Assembly: GCA_938049795.1 (NCBI GenBank) | Contig: CALLCD010000263.1 | Location: forward strand, 1 to 12,191 | Direction: 5' to 3' | DNA from: an uncultured Hyphomonadaceae bacterium | Lineage (GTDB): Bacteria > Pseudomonadota > Alphaproteobacteria > Caulobacterales > Hyphomonadaceae | DNA length: 12,191 nt | Part shown: piece by piece, positions 1 through 6,386 of the stretch | Numbering within the stretch: the first letter of the stretch is position 1 | Layout of the letters: each line of letters starts with the position of its first letter | Notes under the pieces: generated by a model | The model's input: the letters and a program-made list of their open reading frames with translations, nothing else | Told to the model about the DNA's origin: nothing | Databases searched by the model: none | Position numbers and translations under genes: made by a program

Positions 1-358
1 GCCGGTACTTATTGCAACTGATCTGGATCCTTGTGTTGAGTTTTGGAAGAAACTTGACTTTGAAGTGGTAATCTCGGTTCCGTTTCAAGATGAGTTAGCA
101 TTTGTGAGCCTTCAAAACGGTCCAATGGAAATCATGTATCAAAGCATCGCTTTTTCAGAAGCAACAAATCCGGTTGGTATTGAAGGCGTTAATCGATCAA
201 TCATATTCCTTGAGATCGGTTCATTAGATGAAATCGTTGAGATCGTCAGCGCATATGAGGTGGTTACACCTGACCACATAACAGATCGTGGATCGCGCGA
301 GATATGGGTACGCGATCCTGCCGGGAACTTAATCGGTTTCGCACAGAACGTATCATAA
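1..358 (+). CDS. VOC (glyoxalase/bleomycin-resistance fold) protein, 5' end missing
   Basis: The frame is open from the left edge of the window to a TAA stop at 356-358, giving about 118 residues with the N-terminus cut off. A GTG at 65 could serve as a start, but the upstream codons already read as protein (IATDLDPCVEFWKKLDFEV), matching the first beta-alpha unit of the vicinal oxygen chelate fold, in which a residue pair faces a helix ending in the FW..LGF-like pattern. The C-terminus DPAGNLIGFAQ is the family's closing strand (usually DPDGN..E). The usual final metal-ligand Glu is Gly here, so a metal-dependent reaction is uncertain; small VOC proteins include lyases, dioxygenases and drug-binding proteins. 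Base composition is clearly AT-richer than the right half of the window, which suggests acquisition. The substrate cannot be told. Confidence 0.8.
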   Translation, partial: PVLIATDLDPCVEFWKKLDFEVVISVPFQDELAFVSLQNGPMEIMYQSIAFSEATNPVGIEGVNRSIIFLEIGSLDEIVEIVSAYEVVTPDHITDRGSREIWVRDPAGNLIGFAQNVS

Positions 359-567
359 CCGCCTCCAAACGGTACTTTGTCAGAGTTCTAAATTCGCCCA
401 AAGTAAGCGAACGCGTTTTAGCGGCAAATGACCATAAGCAGTCCTTAGCGATGCCCGAAAATCGCACTTGTCAGAATCCTTGGAAATAATTGTCAGTTGC
501 TGGAAGAATGAGTCACTGTTTCAGGGAACACCGAGTCAAAAAGCGTGGAATCAGTAGGTAGCTTGTC
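359..567. other. Intergenic stretch between convergent genes
   Basis: This gap lies between the VOC stop and the stop of the minus-strand ATPase gene. I see no convincing gene, strong hairpin with a U-tract, or repeat. A weak ACCG/CGGT pairing sits just after the VOC stop. Short open frames cross the region on both strands but have no ribosome site and no recognisable domain. Confidence 0.5.
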
Positions 568-1821
568 CTACGCAGACCAAAACGCTGAGACGGGAATGGC
601 CTTCATCATCGGGCCGAAGGAAAGCACCTTGTCGCCGGTATAGATGAGTGCGCCGCCCTTAAATGCTTTGCCTGCAACCGATTGCAGGCGGTTCAGCCCT
701 TTGAAGTCTTCTGCGCGTACTGTTGCTGATGCTTTGACCTCGACGCCGATGAGTTCGTGCGGTCCCCGCTCGATGATGAAATCGACTTCGACTTTGTCTT
801 TGTCGCGGTAGTGGGAGAAGTCGTAATGCTCATCCGACCAGGCGCTGTGTTTTTGCAGTTCGGAGAATATGAAGGATTCAAGGATCGAACCGAAGGCGCT
901 GCGATCATTCCTTATGCTGTCTATCGTTATCTTGCGGATCGACGAAAGCAGGCCTGAATCCAGAAAATGCAGCTTGGGCGTTTTAATGAGGCGCTTGAGA
1001 TCGTTGCGATGCCAAGCTGGCAGAAAGGCGATCAGATACATCTGCTCAAGTGTGCGCATGTAGCGCTGGACCGTGGGCGTGCTGAGCTTCAGATCATTCG
1101 CAATATGTGCGTAGACGACAAGCTGGGCCGATTGAATAGCGGATGCGCGCAACAGCTTATCGATATCTTTCAGGTGATGGGCATCCAGGATTTCCTTGAT
1201 GTCTCGGGTCAGCAATGTGCCGATATAAGCGTCAGCCCATGCGCGTCGGCGCGCCTGCGATGATCTTGTGAGCATTTCAGGATAGCCGCCCTTCAACACG
1301 CGAGCCTCAATGTCGCTGACGTCATAGGGGCCAAAGGGGAACGCTTTGTCGGGGTCATCAAATAGCGCGTCGATGACGTTTCGCTCAGCCCCTTCAATTT
1401 CGCTTTGCGACAATGGAAGAAGTGTTTCTATTGTCATTCGGCCCGCGAGCGATTCGGTGACGGTCGGAATGGTCAAAATGTTTGCTGATCCTGTCAGCAG
1501 GAAGCGCCCTGGGCGTTGATCTTCATCAACTGAGATTTTGATGCGCCTCACCAGTTCCGGGGCACGCTGGATTTCATCAATGGTGACGTATTCAAACTGG
1601 CGAATGAAACTCACTGGATCATCGATGGCCGCCTGGTAGGTGCCATCATCATCAAGCGTGACATAAGGGCGACCGGGGGGACGGTTGGGGGAGTGGCTGG
1701 AGGCAGTCAGCTTTTGCGCTAAAGTGGTCTTGCCCGACTGCCTTGGTCCGGCGATCATGACGACACGGGTGTCACCAAGGGACTCAGCGAGCTTGTGTTC
1801 GAGATTTCGGTGATAGGCCAT
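568..1821 (-). CDS. AAA+ ATPase with DUF4143 C-terminal domain
   Basis: This is an orphan P-loop ATPase of the AAA_14/DUF4143 group, about 417 residues, a normal length. Numbering here is from an in-frame GTG at 1845. Walker A is GPRQSGKTT (33-41), Walker B is YVTIDEIQ (86-93), and the sensor-like strand RFLLTGSAN is at 114-122. A winged-helix-like segment with LSTPTVQRYMRTLEQMYLI lies at about 243-272. KLHFLDSGLL (291-300) is the typical DUF4143 entry, and a PD-(D/E)xK-like pattern follows: EVDFII with D355, then GVEVKAS with E369 and K371. I prefer the ATG at 1821 because family members begin close to the R-N-L-E segment; the GTG would add eight residues. Neither start has a strong Shine-Dalgarno site. 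The family's function is poorly known; cofactor-type nuclease or DNA-linked ATPase roles are guesses. The promoter holds phased repeats, and the gene sits next to an integrase. Confidence 0.9.
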   Translation of the reverse strand: MAYHRNLEHKLAESLGDTRVVMIAGPRQSGKTTLAQKLTASSHSPNRPPGRPYVTLDDDGTYQAAIDDPVSFIRQFEYVTIDEIQRAPELVRRIKISVDEDQRPGRFLLTGSANILTIPTVTESLAGRMTIETLLPLSQSEIEGAERNVIDALFDDPDKAFPFGPYDVSDIEARVLKGGYPEMLTRSSQARRRAWADAYIGTLLTRDIKEILDAHHLKDIDKLLRASAIQSAQLVVYAHIANDLKLSTPTVQRYMRTLEQMYLIAFLPAWHRNDLKRLIKTPKLHFLDSGLLSSIRKITIDSIRNDRSAFGSILESFIFSELQKHSAWSDEHYDFSHYRDKDKVEVDFIIERGPHELIGVEVKASATVRAEDFKGLNRLQSVAGKAFKGGALIYTGDKVLSFGPMMKAIPVSAFWSA

Positions 1822-1853
1822 AATTTGCGTTCGTCCAATCCGCACTCAGGAAG

Positions 1854-1910
1854 CGTCTATTCTTAAATATATAACCGTCTAATCTTAAATTTACAAGCGG
1901 CTAATACGGG
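1854..1910. repeat. Three 22-bp-phased direct repeats over the ATPase promoter
   Basis: CGTCTATTCTTAAAT (1854-1868) and CGTCTAATCTTAAAT (1876-1890) differ at one base and start 22 bp apart. A third, partial unit, CGGCTAATACGGG (1898-1910), starts another 22 bp on and shares seven of the first eight bases with unit two. Unit one covers the predicted start site, unit two fills the -35/-10 spacer, and unit three lies just upstream of -35. Two helical turns between units is what a protein binding one DNA face would use, so I infer an operator. Confidence 0.6.
1868..1896 (-). promoter_or_regulatory. Probable promoter of the DUF4143 ATPase gene
   Basis: On the minus strand, TTGTAA (1896-1891) and TATATA (1873-1868) are separated by exactly 17 bp, matching sigma-70 consensus at 4/6 and 4/6. 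A start site near 1861 would give a leader of about 40 nt to the ATG at 1821. Repeat units sit between and on both sides of these boxes. Confidence 0.5.
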
Positions 1911-1965
1911 TTATTCCTGTAAATTGGGGGCAATAGAGTTATGGTTAGTTTAGCGACAGACGATG

Positions 1966-3273
1966 TTAAGGGGCCGGTGATTGCGTTTTCGATTTTGCAT
2001 TCTTGTAAATTGCCTCAACGCCTTCCGCGACCGGTCGCCGGGTCTCCACAAGAAGGTGAGCGTATCGTTCCGTCGTGGATGCTTTCTTGTGGCCAAGGTT
2101 TTCGCCGATGGTTTTCAACGACTGCCCTGCGTTAATTGCGAATGAAGCATAGGCGTTTCTGTAATCATGCACCCGGAAATCGGCGAGTTCTGCCCTTTTG
2201 ACAATCTTGGCGAAGGCATGCTTGACCGTCATCTGGTGGCCAGTCCTGGACTGTGATGACGGGAATACAAAAATATCATCTTTGTCAGGATCGTCATAAC
2301 GGCGTTGGAGGATTTCAGAAATTGACGTGACCAGCGGCAATGCCTTCGGCTTATTCATCCCGCCGGTCTTGTGCCGTAGGGGCGGTAGAATGAGCAGCCT
2401 TCGGTCAAAATCGACTTCCGACCATCGCATGCCCAATATCTCTGATGCGCGCGCGGCAGAGAAAGAAATCACGGTCAAACAATCCACCGACTGTTGAGTG
2501 ATCGCACCCTCTTCAAGAAGGTCATCGATGGCCGCAAATAACCGGGTGGCTTCATCTGATGACAAGTAGCGCTCACGCACACCGTCCTGTAGCTTGTTGA
2601 TCTTGTTGCACGGATTATCGGATAGAAGATCACGCGATACGGCCCATCCAAGACAGGCAGAGAGCGATCTAACGGCGTGGACAGCTGCGCCATTTCCTCC
2701 TGCAATTCGTCGCTTCTTGCCGTTGAGCTTTTTACGTGCCTTCGCAGCTGACTTCCCATTGAGGACATCATTTTGAAAATTCGAAATATCGGTTGGTTGA
2801 AGGTCTGCGATTTTGTGATTGCCTAAGAGAACTCGTGCGTGATTGTTTAGATAGCCGCGATCATTGTTCCAACTTGAGGCGCGCTTATCAGGTTTGTCGA
2901 TTGGACCTTCCGATAAATAACGGTCGATTGTGTGAGCGACCGTCAACGCGTTCTCCGCTTCATCTTCGCGCGCCTGACGCATCTCCGCTTTCGGGTCGAT
3001 GCCTGACGATGCTATTCCGAGAATTCGTTTGGCTTCGTCGCGGGCCGTTTCCGGTGTCCATGGGCTTCCATGTTGGCCGATATTGTACCAGTGATATTGG
3101 CGGCTGCCGCGCAGACGGTAGCAAGCGTAGTAAACCTTGCGACCAGACTTGTAGGCGTTGACGGAGAAGCCCTTCAGAAGTGAATCCCAAACTCGTTCAG
3201 GTTTCGCGGTGTGATTTTCGAGCGCGTCCACGGTGCGTTTGGAAAGCTTCCTGACATTCTTCTCATTAGCCAT
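1966..3273 (-). CDS. Tyrosine-type site-specific integrase with arm-binding N-terminus
   Basis: This is a tyrosine recombinase of 435 residues, a normal length for island and prophage integrases of the DUF4102-like, P4-related type. The N-terminal part (about 1-90) is the arm-type DNA-binding domain (KLSKRTVDAL, GFSVNAYKSGRKVYYACYRL, YNIGQHGS). A core-binding SAM-like domain follows at about 110-215. The catalytic set is complete: Arg275 in SAARASEILGMRW, Lys302 in RHKTGG, His369 and Arg372 in VHDYRNAYASF, His395 in LGHKKASTTERYAHL, and the nucleophile Tyr404. The ATG at 3273 has a GGGAG site eight bases upstream, which fixes the start. The gene reads away from the tRNA-Gly gene 276 bp off, the usual partner arrangement for a tRNA-targeting element. 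No excisionase gene or other phage genes are visible. Confidence 0.95.
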   Translation of the reverse strand: MANEKNVRKLSKRTVDALENHTAKPERVWDSLLKGFSVNAYKSGRKVYYACYRLRGSRQYHWYNIGQHGSPWTPETARDEAKRILGIASSGIDPKAEMRQAREDEAENALTVAHTIDRYLSEGPIDKPDKRASSWNNDRGYLNNHARVLLGNHKIADLQPTDISNFQNDVLNGKSAAKARKKLNGKKRRIAGGNGAAVHAVRSLSACLGWAVSRDLLSDNPCNKINKLQDGVRERYLSSDEATRLFAAIDDLLEEGAITQQSVDCLTVISFSAARASEILGMRWSEVDFDRRLLILPPLRHKTGGMNKPKALPLVTSISEILQRRYDDPDKDDIFVFPSSQSRTGHQMTVKHAFAKIVKRAELADFRVHDYRNAYASFAINAGQSLKTIGENLGHKKASTTERYAHLLVETRRPVAEGVEAIYKNAKSKTQSPAP

Positions 3274-3383
3274 TTTCTGCTCCCATAGTGGCCGATTGTT
3301 TTTCAGTTGCCATCGGCGGGCCTTCCAGCTAAATCAGACGACGATAGAGAAACGTGATTATTCATCCCTGAATTATGGAAGTG

Positions 3384-3412
3384 AGTGTAGCATTGTTGAT
3401 GTTTGTTGTGAA
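3384..3412 (-). promoter_or_regulatory. Probable integrase promoter
   Basis: On the minus strand, TTCACA (3412-3407, 5/6 to the -35 consensus) is followed after exactly 17 bp by TACACT (3389-3384, 4/6 to -10). This leaves a leader of roughly 100 nt before the integrase ATG. The tandem 11-bp repeats begin 7 bp upstream of the -35 box, so anything bound there could control integrase transcription. Confidence 0.55.
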
Positions 3413-3418
3413 ATTTCC

Positions 3419-3440
3419 ATCTAGCCAATATCTAGCCAAT
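3419..3440. repeat. Tandem 11-bp direct repeat, possible integrase arm sites
   Basis: ATCTAGCCAAT occurs twice without a gap (3419-3429 and 3430-3440), both copies identical. The pair lies between the integrase promoter and the tRNA. An 11-bp period is one helical turn, as for arm-type integrase sites or excisionase sites in attachment regions; the binding partner is inferred. Confidence 0.6.
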
Positions 3441-3448
3441 GGAGGGAA

Positions 3449-3488
3449 TTCACGGGGTTTCACGAGCATTCATGAGTATCAACGGGAA
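3449..3488. repeat. Four 10-bp-phased imperfect repeats next to the integrase
   Basis: Four consecutive 10-bp units follow the 11-bp repeats: TTCACGGGGT at 3449, TTCACGAGCA at 3459, TTCATGAGTA at 3469 and a weaker TCAACGGGAA at 3479. The shared core is TTCACGRG. The position between an integrase gene and its likely tRNA target, and the helical phasing, point to integrase arm sites or accessory-factor sites. Confidence 0.55.
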
Positions 3489-3549
3489 AATTGGAAAATC
3501 TCGTAAATTATTGATTTAAAAGGGTTATCTAGTCTTTTTAGACACTTAA

Positions 3550-3623
3550 GCGGGTATAGCACAATGGTAGTGCAGCAGCCTTCCAAGCTATCGATCTCGG
3601 TTCGATCCCGTGTACCCGCTCCA
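3550..3623 (+). tRNA. tRNA-Gly (anticodon UCC), CCA encoded
   Basis: A full cloverleaf can be drawn. The acceptor stem GCGGGTA (3550-3556) pairs perfectly with TACCCGC (3613-3619), followed by T and an encoded CCA (3621-3623). The D stem GCAC/GTGC encloses the loop AATGGTA. The anticodon loop CTTCCAA (3580-3586) carries TCC at 3582-3584, the T loop is TTCGATC (3601-3607), and the variable loop has four bases. Two stem positions do not pair: C28-A42 in the anticodon stem (plus a G27-U43 wobble) and U50-U64 in the T stem. It is probably functional, but the mismatches could mark a hybrid or decaying copy formed by recombination. I see no clean promoter upstream. Confidence 0.9.
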
Positions 3624-3640
3624 GATTTCCTCCTTAAAAG

Positions 3641-3736
3641 TTAAGTATTTTCAACAGTTTGTGCTTCTGGTGTAGGCTGGACGGCTATGATCTGTCCCGA
3701 GACTGTCACATCGGCTATGCCACCCTGTATCCGCGT
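3641..3736 (-). pseudogene. Remnant of an amidohydrolase-like gene start (31 codons)
   Basis: Immediately after DUF917, a frame beginning with ACG at 3736 runs to a TAA at 3643-3641. It includes IQGGIADVTVSGQIIAVQP, which resembles the opening strands of amidohydrolase-superfamily proteins (patterns such as DVLIEGGRIAAI). The DUF917 stop TAA overlaps the ACG as TAACG; one base change would give the common TAATG coupling. No ATG, GTG or TTG exists between the preceding in-frame stop and the ACG; the first normal start in frame is a GTG after the IQGGIAD codons. The frame stops 17 bp from the end of the tRNA. I infer a fourth operon gene truncated at a recombination junction and with its start lost. 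An intact small peptide is a less likely reading. Confidence 0.45.
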
Positions 3737-4821
3737 TATTCGCGCTCCAGAGGCACATAGTCGAGATCAAACCCGAAATGCCTTGGTGATACGGCCGAGA
3801 GCGCGTCCGGTGTCCGGTAGAAGTCGGGGCAACCAACCGCGAAGACGGCAACGCGCTGCCCATAGCGCAGACGTTCGGCATTGATCGGCTCGGATGTTTC
3901 ATAGTCGGTGATGATGATCAGATCTGGCACCGAAGCGAGCACCTGATCGCCGCGACGCGCCAGCAGATATTCATTCTTGATGTTGATATGTAGCGCGGTC
4001 GTTTGAGGTTCAAAACTCTCAATTGTGGCCTCTCCAATATCATACCCGCCAATGATCCGCGTTGCTTTGTCGATAACTTTGCCGGTGTGGATGAGATGGC
4101 AGGCTCCATAAATTGACTTGCGGAAGAGGTCTTGTAGGGGCGCCAGAACATCATGTGCGACGCCCCGGTTTTCTCGGAGACATCGCCCAAGAGCAAGCGC
4201 AAAACTCAATGTGCCGGGGATCACTGCGCCTTTTAGCTGTGCGCCGGTCATGCCATGTTCTACCGTTGTGATCATGCCGCCAGAGCTCATGGCGAGGCTG
4301 CGAATATGGCGCTCGTAGACATGTGTGCCCTTGGTCGTAAAGCTCGTAATGTTGCCATCATAGTCACAGGCAATGGCGGGTGTGGAGGGAATGCCCTTAA
4401 TGGCATAGGTCATCATCTGTGCTTCAGGGAGGGCGCGGCCCATGCCATCGCCGTCTATCACGGGCAGATCCCGGCTCGCGGCTGCCATGATGGGGATCAG
4501 CGAATTGCCGCCCCCGATTTCGTAAGATGCAACCGCATCCAAGCGTCGCCCCGTTTGCTTTTCGAAGGCCTCCAGCGCGATTGCCGCTTCGTCAATTGAG
4601 GGCAGAAGTTCGAGGCTGACCGTTGGCGCGCCGACATTGCCAATTGCTGCGACAAAAGCGTCATCTGCGAGATCATTGGGCGCCACCATGCTGACGGGGC
4701 CAAACTGTTTGAGCGCTTCGCGGGTCAACAGTTTCGGGACATGGGGATCGCCGCCACCTCCTGTTGCAAGGAATACGGACCCAAGTGCGAGGTCATCAAG
4801 GTCTTCAGCGCGGATTTTCAT
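3736..4821 (-). CDS. DUF917 family protein (S-methyl-thiohydantoin-desulfurase-like)
   Basis: A 361-residue protein, the usual length for DUF917 (PF06032 family). Visible family landmarks are the glycine-rich N-terminal turn FLATGGGGDPHV (18-28), SYEIGGGNSLIP (99-110), VIDGDGMGRALPEAQM (121-136), MITTVEHG (183-190), IKNEYLLAR (281-289), DLIIITDYETSEPI (300-313) and GQRVAVFAVGCP (321-332). Members are typically encoded beside hydantoinase/oxoprolinase genes; some are named S-methyl-thiohydantoin desulfurases after work on ergothioneine breakdown. That exact reaction is not shown here. The ATG overlaps the upstream gene's TGA by four bases (ATGA), and AGGA lies about 11 bases upstream, so translation is probably coupled. 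It is most likely a soluble partner acting on a hydantoin-like ring. Confidence 0.9.
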   Translation of the reverse strand: MKIRAEDLDDLALGSVFLATGGGGDPHVPKLLTREALKQFGPVSMVAPNDLADDAFVAAIGNVGAPTVSLELLPSIDEAAIALEAFEKQTGRRLDAVASYEIGGGNSLIPIMAAASRDLPVIDGDGMGRALPEAQMMTYAIKGIPSTPAIACDYDGNITSFTTKGTHVYERHIRSLAMSSGGMITTVEHGMTGAQLKGAVIPGTLSFALALGRCLRENRGVAHDVLAPLQDLFRKSIYGACHLIHTGKVIDKATRIIGGYDIGEATIESFEPQTTALHINIKNEYLLARRGDQVLASVPDLIIITDYETSEPINAERLRYGQRVAVFAVGCPDFYRTPDALSAVSPRHFGFDLDYVPLERE

Positions 4822-6386
4822 GTTGGTGTTTCCTGTCCGGTGATCGCCAGATCGCCAACAACTTTGATATGGAGCCGTGTCGTGTCCTCACCCATATAGG
4901 GGACGGGCGTTTCTTCGATGTCCACGGTTCGGATACTCTCGGGGCTCGCGCCTGCTTCGACTGCGCGCGTTTGGGCTTCCGCCTTTATGCGCTCGAGCGC
5001 CATGTCTCTGGGGGTTTCGCGATAGGAGATGATGCGTTCGGCCTCGCCACCAACTTGGGCAATTGCGGCACCGATGGCGTTCGCGACGCCGGCATTCTTG
5101 GGACGGTGGAGGATTGTGCCTGCCTGCAAGTCGCCTGTGACCAAGCTGGCTCCGCCCCCTACGAGAATAACGGGCATGTCGATGGCGGCAGGCTTCATCA
5201 TGTCAATGCCGCGATCAAGCGTGTCAAGAATTGTCTGGCAAGCGGTTTTGACCAGCGACTCAGGGAGCGACCGGACCGCTTCTGTATTGCCGATCCTGGC
5301 TGCGCCTGCGGCGACGATAATGTCGGTTGCGGTTAATGTGTCCCCGCCAAAGACAAGGCCGTCTGTGATCAAACGGTGCCCGACGGATTGTGGTCCGATT
5401 GTCTGGCCGTCGGGGCTGACATGACTGCCGCCGCCAAGGCCGATGGCTAGAATATCGGGCATTCTGAAGTTGGTTCTCACGCCCCCGATCTCGATGACCG
5501 AGTTCGACTCGCGCGGGAAGCCGCCTTGCAGCACGCCGATGTCCGACGTGGTTCCGCCAATATCGACAACGATTGCATCCTTGAGCCCGGTCAATCTCAT
5601 AGCGCCGCGCAGCGAGTTCGTTGGACCGGAGGCAAAGGTCAATGCCGGAAAGGCTTTTACGAAGTCGGCACTCATCAGCGTGCCGTCATTCTGGCTGATG
5701 AAAACAGGACAGTTCAGCCCTCGCAATTTTAATGCAGACAGGAAGGCCGTGACGACGTTCTCGGAGAATTGCAGCAAGGTGGCGTTGAGGATGGCGGCGT
5801 TTTCGCGCTCCATCAGGCCGAGGCGTCCGAACCTGTGAGACAGTGTAAGTCGGGCATCGGGGATGGCATTGAGTAGACGATTTGCGACATAGGTTTCCGG
5901 CGTCGGGTTCATCGGCGAGAAGGCTGATGCAATCGCGAAGTTCTTTAGGCCTTTGCTGCCCGCGTCGCGAATGGCGCTATCTATTTCGGCGTCATCCATC
6001 TGGGCGATTGGCCATCCATCATAGAGATAACCGCCTGTGAGCATATAGGTATGTCGGCCCACCGCGTCTGCGATGTCGTCGGGCCAATCCACCATAGGCG
6101 GTATGCCGCGACCAGACGGCAAGCCGATGCGAAAGATGGCTGTGGGTTCCAGTTGACGCCGTTCGACGATTGCATTTGTGAACTGGGTCGTGCCGATCAT
6201 GATGGCGCTTATGGCCGCCGGTTCAACCTGGCTCTCTTTGAGGACCGTATCGAGCGCGTTTGCGACGCCTTCCATCACATCTGCGGTGGTCAACGCTTTT
6301 GTTGACGTGACGACGGTATCCCCCTCCATGATCACCGCGTCTGTGTGTGTGCCGCCGACATCAATTCCAATACGCATGGTGTTCAC
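4818..6386 (-). CDS. Hydantoinase/oxoprolinase family protein (HyuA-like)
   Basis: A 522-residue ASKHA-fold ATPase of the hydantoinase A/5-oxoprolinase family. The N-terminal phosphate loop is GIDVGGTHTDAV (7-18), GTTQFTNAIVER (65-76) follows, the second phosphate loop is VVDIGGTTSDIGVL (273-286), and GLGGGSHV (316-323) and LVGGGASLV (408-416) close the nucleotide site. It is shorter than the roughly 700-residue N-methylhydantoinase A subunits, and no HyuB partner is present; this compact form typically pairs with DUF917. The reaction is presumably ATP-driven opening or activation of a cyclic amide. The start is a GTG at 6386 whose GTGA overlaps the permease stop; an ATG nine bases further in (MRIGIDVGG) is equally possible. 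Neither has a clear ribosome site, which fits translational coupling. Confidence 0.93.
   Translation of the reverse strand: MNTMRIGIDVGGTHTDAVIMEGDTVVTSTKALTTADVMEGVANALDTVLKESQVEPAAISAIMIGTTQFTNAIVERRQLEPTAIFRIGLPSGRGIPPMVDWPDDIADAVGRHTYMLTGGYLYDGWPIAQMDDAEIDSAIRDAGSKGLKNFAIASAFSPMNPTPETYVANRLLNAIPDARLTLSHRFGRLGLMERENAAILNATLLQFSENVVTAFLSALKLRGLNCPVFISQNDGTLMSADFVKAFPALTFASGPTNSLRGAMRLTGLKDAIVVDIGGTTSDIGVLQGGFPRESNSVIEIGGVRTNFRMPDILAIGLGGGSHVSPDGQTIGPQSVGHRLITDGLVFGGDTLTATDIIVAAGAARIGNTEAVRSLPESLVKTACQTILDTLDRGIDMMKPAAIDMPVILVGGGASLVTGDLQAGTILHRPKNAGVANAIGAAIAQVGGEAERIISYRETPRDMALERIKAEAQTRAVEAGASPESIRTVDIEETPVPYMGEDTTRLHIKVVGDLAITGQETPT

Noticed and set aside
264..467. Minus-strand open frame of 67 codons overlapping the end of the VOC gene (contains SGIAKDCLWSFAAKTRS).
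   Set aside because: No ribosome site or domain, and it overlaps the real VOC coding end. It has a vaguely familiar look of a repeated intergenic sequence; a BLASTn hit of 359-467 at many loci would change this view.
1941..2135. Plus-strand open frame of 64 codons that could pair with the ATPase gene as a small toxin or antitoxin.
   Set aside because: Most of it is antisense to the integrase 3' end, with no ribosome site and no recognisable fold.
3633..3651. CTTAA-AAG-TTAAG hairpin followed by TATTTT just after the tRNA, as a terminator.
   Set aside because: The stem has four A-T pairs and a single C-G pair, too weak to call; it also overlaps the end of the amidohydrolase-like remnant.
4764..5336. 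Plus-strand open frame of 190 codons.
   Set aside because: It is antisense to the HyuA-like gene and rich in residues typical of shadow frames.
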